This document shows, in pieces, positions 21,912 through 33,207 of a stretch of DNA of 64,000 nucleotides. Every line of letters begins with the position of its first letter. Within the stretch, counting starts at the first letter, position 1. The notes under the pieces were generated by a model that did no database searches, was not told the origin of the DNA, and saw only the letters and a program-made list of their open reading frames with translations. Source of the DNA: Volvox africanus (Eukaryota; Chlorophyta; Chlorophyceae; Chlamydomonadales; Volvocaceae). A program made the position numbers and the translations under genes. The stretch covers positions 682,001 to 746,000 of the forward strand of contig BSDZ01000116.1 in assembly GCA_030268105.1 (NCBI GenBank). Reading direction: 5' to 3'.

Positions 21912-24900
21912 ATGTCGGCGCCGCCGCCCCCGCCACCATTTGGCCAGCCGTCATCCAGCGTTACACAGGGTCTCTTGGCATCTACTAAAGATGGAAGGTA
22001 GGTGTTGACCCTTCAAACCCTTGGAGAAAGGGTCTGAAATGGCATTTACCAAGGCACGTTCCGCTGCATGAATTTGGATGTTGTTGTGAAATTCCTTTCA
22101 TGGAAGGGCAGCAAATAACCATCTGCGCAATGCTTCCTGTCCAACACCACATTAATGATAACAAGCGCATGTTATGGGTCCCAAGCGTGTAAATAAAAAA
22201 TTAATCTTCTATGTTCAAACATGCTGCTCAATCAAGACGCACGCTGTACCGTGGCAGTATTAACTTTTCATTATGCCTCGGCGGCTGGCTCTGGTTTGCT
22301 GCTAGCTTTCCTTGTTGCGAAACTGTCGGCGCCGCGCGGCTTGAAAATGCGGCTGCTCACACGAAGCATGCATGTTCCTATCCATATGGGATTTGCTTTC
22401 TTTAACACGACCTGAATGCAATCTGTTCTGTCCTCGTCCAACAGACCTAGCTCCGTATCGCCGACCCTAGACGTTAACGCGCCCGCCTTCCAGCCATCCA
22501 GCGCCGCAGCTGTCGCCGCTGCGGCCATTGCTGCCGCGGCCACCGCCAGGGTTTCCAGCACTGTCCCAAATCAGTCAAACGCGATTGTGCCCTATCACCA
22601 CCATTATTCCATGCACGTGCCATCAGGCAGCTGCGCCTACGAAATAGTCAGTGCGGTCGCGCCGACGGGCGCAGCAATTCCTATGGAATCGCGGCCCCCG
22701 CGACCGCCGTCCATCAGCCTAAAAGTTGAAACGAATGACCCTTACGCGTACGGTGGCGAGCACAGTAGCATAAGCATACCGCCCGGTTTCCACGCGCAAC
22801 GCGAGCGCCGCCACAGCAGCGCCAGTTACTCCTCCCAGGGCGGCGCCCAAGGCGGCGGCGCAGGCAGTGGCGGAAGCCGCGCCGCCTCGGTTTCGGAGCC
22901 TGGCGGCACTACTGGTATCCTTGACGCCGGCCTGAACAGCCTCAACCACATGGTCGACTTCATCAACCACCACAAGCTGGCAGGCAACAGGCCCGTTTAC
23001 AGCCTCGCAGCCGGGGATGCCGGGGGCCTCAGGGGGCCCCATAACCGCTTCGGTCCCCACCACCATCCAAACGAGCGGGATCCAAAGTGGGTTCAGCCCA
23101 GCGGTGAGCGTGGGTCGTATCGGCGGTGTATCACGAAGTGGGTAATGGATGTTGCAAATTTCCTTCAAATGCTGTATGCGATGTGCATGTTGGCCACCGG
23201 GTCATCTCACATTTTGCGGCAGTACAATGCTGGGGTTTCCGTTCCGTTGATGATTGCTTTCGTGATTGCTTTCGTGATCATTTCTCTTCACGCTTCTTGT
23301 CGCAGGCCCTCGTCGCCCTGGAGAGGGAGTTGAAAACGAGGAACAGGGCATCGTCAATGCCGAAAAGACGCCGCAAGGGTGAGTGGCTTGTCTGGGTGTG
23401 GGTACGGGTTTCCCATTTGGGTCCTGAGTGCACTCCCGTTGGACAGCACATTGTTTTTCTACAATGTGGCACGCGCACGTGATGGGGGGTGCGGAGCATG
23501 GGGGGTGCGGAGCATATTGCTAATCTCTGGGCCACCTCTGGGTGTGATGGAGGGCCGAGCCCGGATGGCCCACGTGGAAGGCGGGGTGCTGCGGTCAAAT
23601 ACTGATTTTCGTTGAGGTCCTTCCGGAACGCGGATGCGTGGGGCGCCAGATATGCAACGAACATCTCATATTGCGTGCGACCCAGATCGCAGATCGCATG
23701 CTTTTATGTGTGGTCGTGAGGTCCTCCTGAGGTCCCTTGCGAGCCCATCTTCCATCGCACTCCATCAGGTGTACACCTGCGGCCTGCAGCGCTCTGGCTC
23801 GTCTAGTTGGATGGGAAACCTCACCTCACCCCGATATCCCACGCGCAGGATGATATTACGCATCACGCTGCTTGCCGCGGGCTTCATCATTGGTGGGCGG
23901 ATGGAAGGGATGGATGGGATAGAATGGGTGGCCACCTCGGAACGCGGCCTGTTGGGAGTCTGAAAGTGTGGGAGGAGCACCCATTATGCTAGGAACAGGG
24001 CATTACTAAACTGAACGTCGTCCGCTATCCTTCGGAACAGCAAGGCATGCGAACAGCACACGTAGACACATTAAGGGACGTCCAACATTTAATGGACCAC
24101 CAGCACGTAGACCCCAAAGGTGCAGAAAAAAAATGGGGAAGAACGCGCGCTGTGTTTGTGCCCAAACACATACGACCTTGCCCTCTTTTAACTGCAGCTC
24201 GCGCCCAGCTAACAAGCGACAGGGTCCACGGTTTTCACCCCGATTGTTTTCGCCCCGATTCGCCTATTTAAACCGTTTTCCGAACGCAGGCCCGAGCGGC
24301 AGCAGCGTGCGGGAGATCATGCGCGTCACGGGTGCTGACATCAAGAGCTGGACAGAGAATCGCACGGCACAGCAACTGATGTTACCAGTCCCTGGCGTCG
24401 GCGTCAGCGGCGGCACTCGTCGGCCTTGTCGCATGGTGGTGGTGGAGGGTGAGGAGGCGCAGGTCTTGCAGGCTGTCAACGTCATCGTGGCAGCCGTTGA
24501 CAGGTACAAGGATTTGTGTGAAGGGCGCTACCAGGGACAGGCAGTGCCGCGGCAGCAGCGGGTGCTCGGTGTGGATTTCTGCTACCAGCCGCCGCCGAGA
24601 TCCGTGGTGCCTTGCGCGGCGGCCCTCAAGGGCCAACAGGAGCGCCAAGGGCACCCGAGGTGCGCTTTCCTACGTTCCTGGATCTCTTGTCAGGGCATTG
24701 TGGTTTGGGGGTTCACCGAAGATCCTGATCAGGACCCACCGTAGCTTTATACGTCCGGGCCGGTCTGCGTGCGCCGACCCTTAACTGCATCCTGTGCAGG
24801 ATGGGCCGCGACGACTACGGGGGCTACCCGCCACCGGGAGCCGGCAATAGCCTCAGCAGCGGTGGAGGCTATGGGGGCTTGGGCGCCTACCATCCGACGA

Positions 24901-27900
24901 CTGGTTACACTCCGATGGCTCCGGATCCGTACGCGGCAGCAGCGCCGTACATGATCGCACCCGCTGTGCCACCGTCGCCAGGCCGCGGCGGACATATGGA
25001 CATGGCGTTTGCGTCGTACGGCCTAGCACGTAGTGAGTTTAGGCGGTCAGATCCTTAAATGGACCTGTTCATGTGGGCATCTGGTTGTCTCCGTTTTTTG
25101 GGAGTACACCTTGTTGTAATACAGAAACAAACCCAAACAAACAAACAAAGGTAATACATACGTTATAAATCGTGTGCTTCCTGTGCCTCACCACATGATG
25201 TCTTCCCTCAGTTCGTGTGCGCCCTTCTTTTATTGCGTGTTTTAGGTTACGACACTCTAAACCCGCCCGTGGGCTCGCCACCGGTTTACGGTAACCGCTT
25301 GACAAGTGGCGGTGGCAGCAGCGTCGCCGGCAGCGGCAGCGCGAACTCCGCAACAACGGGTACCAGTAGCAGCGGCGGCGCTCATAGCTCCAAAACCACC
25401 TCCTCTGGGGGTGCTGCAGGCTACAGCAGTGGCGGCGCAAGCTTGAACGGCTCCGGCGGCGGCGCCGCGGGCGGCGTAAGCATGATGCCGTACTTGCCCA
25501 TGGGACCCATGGGTCCGATGGCGCCTTTGGATCCCGCACTGGGCATGCAGCCTCTGCCACTGCCCCCGGGAAGCCCCACGATGGCTCTCATCCCTGGAGC
25601 GCTCAATATCCCACCGGGGTCCGATATGTCCGTGTTGACTGATTACATGATGAAGACTGGCGGGTGAGCGGAGAATGGAAATTTGAGGTTGGAGCATGGT
25701 GCAGTTGATAGTTCGCGGTAAACTCTGCGAAGCCCATGTATTTAACCGTCTGTGATGGTGGGTTGCTAGAACCGTAGAAAGCGCGTTTTGGAGCGCTCTC
25801 CTTGTGTTCCTCGTCTTTGCGTCCTCCGTAGCTTCGTTCCTTCAAGTTTAACTGTTGCGAGATGGGTTCGCAGTGTCGTTTCTCCCGACGTTATCCGTTT
25901 AATGATGCCCTTCAGGTTCCTGGCTCCAGGGAGCCTTATGCCCCTGGACGTGGCGGCACTGGGAAGCGGTGTTGGTGTCGGTGCGGCGGCAGGGTACGCC
26001 CCCATGGACCTGCAGGTGGGTATCTTAAGTGGGAGGTATGAGTGCCAAAGGTGCGAGTCGAGAATTTGAATGTCGGTAGAATTTGAATGTCGCCGAATGT
26101 GATAGTGACCACGATGGGCTTGGGGACTGAATTTGTGGGAGTTTGTTCAATCGTCGGAAAGCAGCAGTGGGGCAGCAGCGGCCAGCAGCAGCCATCATCG
26201 TTCCACCAGACGTATTGACCGGTAAACAGAAACTCAGAAAGGGTAGCGTCAGCTGTCAGCTGTTGCTATCGTGATGGGGAATGTTGCAAGCTTGTGTCAT
26301 GGTGGCAGGTTGTTCACCAGAAGGGAAGGGCTTCAGGCCGAAAGCGCGCGCGCGACCGGCGTCACAGGGTCCGGGCTCATACCCGTAAGTGCAGTTGTTC
26401 AGTGATGCCGCGAACTCAGCTATGTATGTCAAAAATGATGTGTGATTTATGACATTTAAGACATACCCTTATGTATGATGTGCCCTTTCACTTCGCTTAA
26501 ATTGACGGGTAAGCCAATTACCTGAAGCCCCTCCCTTGATTCTTCCCTTGATTCTGCCTGTGAAGGGGATATGCACAATATCGACAAGATTACCGCCCCG
26601 CCCCGCTGCTGCTGCTCTGCTGCCCTCCTGCCGCTGCTACCGCTGCTGCTGCTCTGCTGCCCTCCTGCCGCTGCTACCGCTGCTGCTGCTCTGCTGCCCT
26701 CCTGCCGCTGCTACCGCTGCTGCTGCTCTGCTGCCCTCCTGCCGCTGCTACCGCTGCTGCTGCTCTGCTGCCCTACTGCCGCTGCTACCGCTGCTGCTGC
26801 TGCGTGTACCCCACACAGACGGCGTTCATGGCCGGGTTAGTCGCAGCCCAGCCTGGTGGCTTCATCACAGGTGCGCGAGCGGGAGCGGGTGCACAGCATA
26901 GCGTCATTGACCTCGACTGCTTAGGAGGCATTCATTCGGCCGTGCTACCTCATCATGTTTACTAGTACGGCGACGCAGGTCGATTGCCGCGCGGCCCTCG
27001 AATGGTACGGGGCGCATGTTGCAGTATTCCCTTCCCTCCGGCATCATTTATCCGCAACTCCTGCAACATCTCGAATCCCTCCTTCTGTCGGGGAAGAGGG
27101 AGGAGGGGCGAAAGCTATCTTCCCTAGTAACCTTGCGATCCATATCCCCATTGCTCATCGACGAGGAAGGACTTGCAAAAATCACACCATAGAACAATAA
27201 CCCGCGGCCTCCGCCTGTATAACAGGCTTACCGGGGTTTTACTACGGTGCCCCACTTCCCGGTACTCCTTTGTCACCCACCAGCAGCGGAGTTGTCTCAG
27301 GTATGAAGCGGCTCTGCTCTTCGGAGCAGAGACTCTTTGGAGGGTGGAGGGTGTTGCCGATTGCAGGCCTCGGTCGGCCAAAAGAGAAAATTAAAGAGTA
27401 AGGGAGCTGGAGGGATGCGGGGACATCTTCCTGGAATACTGATCGGACGATCAGTATTCTTTTTTACTATTAAGAAGCCTCGTGATTTTCCTACACCACG
27501 CCTCAAAACCCGATTTGGTCGTCGTCCTTCATCCAGGTGTTACGCGGTTGTTGTTGGAATGGTGTTCGGTGTTGTCCGACTGACTACCCTGGCGGGTATC
27601 CTCCACTTTATGGACCGATTTCAGGGGCCCTTTGGGGCCAAAGCTTTCTGGACACATTGCTTCGCAGCCTGGTGCTCCGCCATTCTTCCATTCTTCTGAC
27701 ACCGTTCATCACGTGGATCCCGTTTCCGGCGCCCGTACCCACAGGCTCTCCCACGCGGGGCACAAGCGCCGGTAGCGGTGGCGGCGGCGGCGGTACCCGG
27801 GGGACCTCCTCCGGGGTCGCTGGAGGCACAAGCAACGTGTCGCTGCAGCCAACAAGCCCATCGCGACTCAATCCACTGGCGCAGCCCTGGGCGGCTCCCT

Positions 27901-29980
27901 TCATGGCGCGCGACCCCAACGCACACGGACTGATGGGCGGGGTGGGCGTGGGAGCGGGTACGGCTGCCTTGGTGGCGCAGGGCGGCATGCACCGCATGAA
28001 CGGAGGAGGTGTGGAAGGAAGTTTGGGAGGTACTCTTGAGACTGGATACCGGTAGCCAAACAGGATTAAGGAGAATATTGAGAGGAGGTGTGGGGCATGC
28101 TGTTACTGTTGATATGTCAATACAAATAAGTCAGTTCTCCCGGCGTTCCCTGTGCAGCGGTCATAGCTCGGTACATGGGCGCTCATAGCCGACATTCCGC
28201 TACCGCCGTGTGATGACGCTTTTTAAAATCTATAGACATGTGTCCCCAGTATGTCCGGGCACTGCTTGCATGCGACCGATAACTGCACAGCAAGGAAGAT
28301 GAGTCATCTTTTCCCTTCTTGACACGATGTCCTTATCACCGTATGACCCTTACCTGGCTGTATCTCCGTCACATTCACCAGCTGGGGCCAGAAATGGCGG
28401 TATCGACGGTTCTACAACGCCGCTGGAACCCTCGGCCAACGGCGTTGTGAGCGGAGCAGGTGGGACCACCCCACCACCGTCCGCCTCGGTTACAGGTTCA
28501 ACTGGCACTCCCAGCAGCGCCGGACAAGCCAGTCCCTCCCAAGGTAACGGCGATGACCTGGTCAGCGACGCGGGGGAGGTAGTGGCGCTGGCAGCCGTGG
28601 AGCGAACGCTGGTGAACCGCACGCCGAAGCGACCCGTGAAGGTGAGCCTCGTGGGTCGGAATCGTATTTCCGGATCAAAACGTTCATCACAGGGCACATC
28701 GCACACGTGAATTAGGTGGGATCCTCAGTCCCGCACTGCAGCTTCAAACAGCATCATACACTGAGCAGCGCATGCATGGTGAGCTCACTGCCGGACTGCT
28801 GCCTCCATGTCTTCATCTCACTATGTTTCCACAGTCCTCGATGGCGTCACTGGCCAACACTGGCCTCGCACCGCAGCGCGCGCCCCCTGCGTCCACGACT
28901 GTCGACAGCAGTGTTATTGGCAGCGGTGGCATCGTCGGCAACGACGATCGGCGTGATGCAGACGGGGACACGGGCGCGGCCGATTTCGCTGCGCTGCCCG
29001 CCGTCCGTGGCTCCCCAACGGGAGGTCTGGTGTCCGCCGGCGACCCGCTGGTGTCCCCCAGCCGTTTCAGCTCCAACAGGGGCCGGCGTGGCGGTGGTCG
29101 GAGCTTTCGCAGGTGCATGGAGATGGGATTGGAGGGCAGGGACAGATTTCGGTCGGTCGCTTAGGCCAATGGTGTGCGGTCCCAATCCCGACGGGGGCGG
29201 GGATGGGGACGGGGACGGGGACGGGGACGGGCACCGGCTCTGCGCGTGGGATGGGTGCTGCTGCTGCTGCTGCTGCTGACGGCCTTGCCGCGTCCTTCTC
29301 AGTCACACCGTCACACCGCTCGGCAGCGACTCGGCTGGCAGCTTGGACGTGACAATGATTCGATGTGATTCGGTGACAATGTCCGGGAACAGGGCCATTG
29401 CGACATCGGAGGTTTTGGTAAGGACATGGGAGATGGCGTAGCGGCCGCTTTGAGAAAGCGGGTGTGCACGACCCTGGGTGCGAAAGATGTACCAAGTAGT
29501 GTAAAGACGCGTGCATTGGCGATCTATTCCGCTTCGTATAACCCGTGAGCCTATTCAGCCTTTCCATCTCACCTGTTGCAAGTTAGTTGCCGTCCGTCTG
29601 TAAAGCCACTGTTGCATTTTTCTCTCGATGTGGCCCTGCCGTGGTTCTGTTCTATCTCCGGTTGCAGCCGCCCTCCTGAGAGCGCCCAAGGCCAGATGGA
29701 GAACCATTCCAGCACGGTGCTAGGAGAGGGATCGCAGACCAGCCTGGCCAAGACTATGGGTACACCGTCGGACATGTACGTCGCCGGCCACAAGCCTCAG
29801 CAGCATGACGATGCGCAGTCACACGAGGATCCCAGTAGCCACTCCCCGCCTGCCATCATTGACACTGCGATTGCCGATGCCTCCGTTGCAAGCTTAGCTG
29901 CGCATCGTTCCCCTATAAGCATGCCGATCCCTATTGTGGCTTCTTTTGCGGCCGAGGACATGCAGCGCGTGAGGGACTGA
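21912..29980 (+). CDS. single-KH-domain RNA-binding protein
   Basis: Predicted RNA-binding protein of 1,059 residues. Exons: 21912-21997, 22445-23103, 23306-23378, 23849-23892, 24290-24659, 24800-25029, 25246-25663, 25916-26015, 26819-26870, 27745-28051, 28392-28641, 28835-29112, 29668-29980; every join keeps frame. One type I KH domain spans about residues 274-362: MILRITLLAAGFIIG, the GPSG (GxxG) loop at 288-291, then REIMRVTGADIKSWTE, CRMVVVEGEEAQVLQA and AVDRYKDL. The 3' halves of exons 5-8 are rich in Gly, Pro, Met and Ser, typical of intrinsically disordered RNP proteins. The N-terminus is MSAPPPPPPFGQ. The joins at 26870/27745 and 28051/28392 are the least certain; without the latter splice the frame stops at 28053-28055. 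I cannot assign an orthologue or a specific RNA target. Confidence 0.85.
23484..23516. repeat. 16-bp tandem duplication in KH-gene intron 3
   Basis: GGGGGGTGCGGAGCAT occurs twice in succession within the intron between exons 23306-23378 and 23849-23892. It is short, G-rich and probably neutral. Confidence 0.8.
26603..26806. repeat. 37-bp minisatellite, five copies, in KH-gene intron 8
   Basis: Five consecutive 37-bp units starting at 26603, 26640, 26677, 26714 and 26751, the fifth with one C-to-A change, plus a partial unit. Each unit starts CCGCTGCTGCTGCTCTGC and is made of CTG and CCT words. The unit is not a multiple of 3, and the plus-strand frames across it stay open, which creates spurious ORFs. 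It ends about 12 bp before the acceptor of the 52-nt exon 26819-26870 and is pyrimidine-rich in the sense strand. Confidence 0.95.
27312..27331 (+). other. 8-bp hairpin with C(UUCG)G tetraloop, intronic
   Basis: CTCTGCTC (27312-27319), TTCG (27320-27323), GAGCAGAG (27324-27331). In RNA this is an 8-bp stem capped by a C(UUCG)G tetraloop, one of the most stable loops known. It lies in KH-gene intron 9, about 100 bp before another perfect hairpin. Confidence 0.75.
27434..27459. repeat. perfect 12-bp palindrome with T-run, intronic
   Basis: GAATACTGATCG (27434-27445) and its exact reverse complement (27448-27459), separated by GA and followed by a T-rich run. It resembles a bacterial intrinsic terminator in shape, but sits inside KH-gene intron 9, where that role is not expected. 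Confidence 0.8.
29192..29278. repeat. GGGGAC hexamer array and (CTG)7, KH-gene intron 12
   Basis: About 29192-29231 holds five to six copies of GGGGAC or a one-base variant; 29257-29278 holds about seven CTG triplets. Both lie in the intron between exons 28835-29112 and 29668-29980. The G runs are suitably spaced for a G-quadruplex on the transcript strand. Confidence 0.85.
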
Positions 29981-32900
29981 GAGTTTTGATGCTAATTTCA
30001 TAAGATCACGGTTGGAGCGTGTCCCGAAGAGGCGCATGCGGATTGAGTATAGCTGAATACGTGTCTTGGGGAGATATATATTTGTAGCTGTTGAGGCGTT
30101 CTCAGCCGCCTAGGTTCCATGCGGCGTCGAAAGGCTGGGTAGCATAAGAAAGATCTCCTCATGAATAGGACAAGGAGTCATTTGGAGGAAGCCCGTGTTC
30201 CTTGGTCCCCAGAGGCTCAGAGGCCTGACTAATGGCGATGGTAGTGCTGTTAGCGGGTTCGTGTACAGATTGGCGTCATTTTACCTATCACCTGTACGCA
30301 GTCCAATGCAGGATGATGGAGGTTTTGGGGGGGGGGGTATTATTAGCTTCAAGTTTCCAAGCTGTACGTGTTGTCGCATAATCGGGCGAATTTGGAAAGT
30401 GGGCTATTTTCCTGGGCCTTTCGCGTCCAGGGTCCAATCTGTGGATATAGTGTGGGTGCGGGGATGACGGGGGATGCACTGCGCAGGACGCGCTGGTGGC
30501 GATGTCTGGTTTGATGGAGCCGCGCTAGGATTTGTTATTAGTGTATGAAGCTGAAGTTGCACAACTTCTATGACGCTGTCGAATATTTCATAGGACTGTC
30601 CCGTGAAGGCACAGCCAAGAGTTTTACTGGCCAAGCTCATCGTAGCAGATACGCCATTTGGGCTTAGGCTGTGTAGTGCAAGCGCCAATTTCCGATTACC
30701 GTTTGTGGCGCCTACGTAAAGTTTGTTTCGAAAATGGAAGCCATGTGTGTTATGCTGTATGCACACGGTACGTGTTACGGACCTTCCGAACAGAGGAGGC
30801 TCCTTAAAACCACGTGCATTCGAATGCAGATCCGACCTGCCACAAACAAAGGTCAAGCGGAGGAAGGTCGCGTTCCGGTGACCCTTGATGGGAGCACCCT
30901 TTCGGTTTTATGCCTACGGAGATAAACGGGAGATAAACTGCATGCGACGGCTCAGCACCGACTTTTGGAGGGTGTGGTGCGGTTTTATATGTGCAGTCCG
31001 CGCGCGTAGTTGGGAAGCAAATCGTTGCGCATTAGGGATCAGACGGGTTGGATCCCGGCTGAGAGGCGACTGGCATGCATCAAGTGTGTGTCCAGTGAAT
31101 GCATCCAGGTCTTTTCCTTGTGCCTGCATTCATTCCTGCCGTTACACTGCGCAGTTTGGGTTGGCGACTTGTATTGCGCCATTGCAAGCCGTTTGTGAGT
31201 TTTCGGACGCTTCTGGGCTGTCCATTTCCCCCGATTCTCATTGCAGCCGCTTTGCCATGCTGTTGCCCGGCCGTGGGCGAGGCGGGGTGTTGCTGTGACA
31301 AGTGCCCGACGACGTGGTCTGACCGATGTCACTTTTATCAGTATAAATAAGTTTTTTTGGCCTTAATCTAGCCCCGCAAAGCTGGGATAGGGCTGTACAG
31401 ATCCACTGGATTCTGATGGCTCTTATTACGCTTGCTGCTGAATACTCCCAGGTTTAAGCTGTTACCTCCAGTCAACAACGTCACATCTGTGATGAGTGCG
31501 CCGACAGGCGTCGGATTCCGTAAAGAAACATGTGTGATGCTGAGCGGCATGCCTCTTTTGTAGGATGTTTCTTTTGCGCTCGGTGTTCTGTTGTCGGATA
31601 TGTATGCTAAAGGCGCGTTTCAAATTTCTTGCCTATATGCAGGGTAGCCAGACGATGAATGGTACGCATGCTGCGGTTTGTAATGCAACTGTTGAATATA
31701 CAGCGCAACAGCTGTAGTATTGTTCAGTGCCTCCGTGGTAATGATTTCGCCGCAGTAGCTGTTACGCTTTTTAATAAAGATCGAAAGCAGTCGACGTGTG
31801 TGGTCAGATATGCGTGTGGTCATGAATAGGTCAGATATCTGAGTAGTGCCGGCGGGGGGCTATGTGCATATGAGGAAGGGTACAAGGGTGTCGTCGCCCG
31901 CTTTCTTGAGGTGACAGAAACGTGTTCACATTATGTGCATGTAACAGTTATGCATCTGAACGGGATTGCATGTGCTCACGTAGGATTGTGTATTGTACTT
32001 GACATGAGTTAATCAAGTGCATTCAGCTTACATATCACTGCGACCTGTCGCCCGATGGTAATCATATAAGATCATACGCAGGCCAGTGCCTCGCTGCACA
32101 ACAAAAAAGGAATGAGTGTTGCACCAATCCATGGCTGGACAGGACACTGTATCACCTAAACAGGTGATACATTGAAGTATTTGCACCAAGGCATAATTAA
32201 AAGAGGCACCACATCCGCACGACGCTATCATCGCAGTGACTGGAGTGCATTAGGCATCATGAACCTCGCCCCCACATGGACAAATAATTGTTACGGTCTT
32301 TTCAGGCGGGTCCGCATCAGACAATCACACGCTCCGTGACTGCATACATCCCGGACATGATGACATACGGCAGCGCTCGCTGCATTTCAGTTCTCATAGT
32401 GAGTTGCACGGATGGACATCTCACACTCCGTCCAGGGTAACTCACTGCCGTTAAAAACAGATTGCCAAAACTACAGTGTCTAACTCATGAGCACCCAGGG
32501 TCATAACGTAAGAGGTAGACGAAGAGATGCATACTTACCCGAACAATGATGCCATAAAGTTATACCACGCGAAGCCAGGATGCGAACAGCCCCGACGGAA
32601 AGATGCGTCACGGGAAAAGAAACTCGATTGAGGTTTCGTGATTCTCATATCATAAATTGCTAGGTTAATTAATGAAAGGCCAGCAAAGTCAATGTCCTGT
32701 GGTAAGTCTTACTTAAAACCTAAACCGGTGATGACTTGACATATATACACAACTCCCATGATTTCAATTAAGGTTGGCATCTTTTGCGCGCTTCATTTAG
32801 TCATATTCTTCTCGTCAAGGCAAGTTCCACTTGAAGAAGGCGGTAAAATCACGAGCCCCCCTACCACTAACTCGAAACCATCCACTAAATGTTCATGTAA

Positions 32901-33207
32901 CTGTCTCCCCCGTGCACCACTTCGCTAGTGAAGTTGTTGCCCATTCTATTACCACCGTACCTTAGCTATCGTAATCTAAAGCATTCCACACCAAGCCTTC
33001 AGTCTTGTTGCTGCCCCAACCCTACCACGACGCAGCAATAACAATTTGCCATATTTCTGCTGAAGGCTTGCGTCCCACAGGCTTGCCGTGTTAACCGTCC
33101 CCACGGTGGCATTGCATGGCAAGGCACGGCTTACCCTCCTCTACCCCGGCTCCGTTCCTGGCATCCGGCTAACACTGCCGGCTCATATCACACACCAGAA
33201 TTTACAT
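29981..33207. other. intergenic region between KH gene and giant gene 3' ends
   Basis: 3.2 kb between two convergent genes. No coding exon I can support. Candidate TGTAA signals are at about 31937 on the plus strand and 32028-32032 on the minus strand, which would give long 3' UTRs nearly meeting near 32 kb. Another minus-strand TGTAA at 33202-33206 lies immediately after the giant-gene stop. A homopolymer G run lies near 30327 and an inverted repeat at 32148-32171. Confidence 0.5.
32148..32171. repeat. perfect 10-bp inverted repeat
   Basis: TGTATCACCT (32148-32157) and AGGTGATACA (32162-32171) with a 4-nt loop. It lies in the convergent intergenic region, possibly in the 3' UTR of the giant gene. 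Function unknown. Confidence 0.75.

Noticed and set aside
26536..26901. Leu/Cys/Ala-rich ORFs in two frames
   Set aside because: They are a by-product of the 37-bp repeat, whose length keeps frames open; they run across a KH-gene intron and exon.
27434..27470. Bacterial-type intrinsic terminator
   Set aside because: Shape fits, but it lies inside a spliced nuclear gene intron with no bacterial gene next to it.
27537..27744. Possible 5' extension of KH exon 10 (DYPGGYPPLYGPISGALWG)
   Set aside because: Phase allows an acceptor at about 27628, but the sequence before 27745 is pyrimidine-rich and less like the rest of the protein; I chose ACAG at 27741-27744. cDNA would decide.
30404..30856. 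150-codon minus-strand ORF in the convergent region
   Set aside because: No ATG start evident, composition like surrounding non-coding DNA, and no family match.
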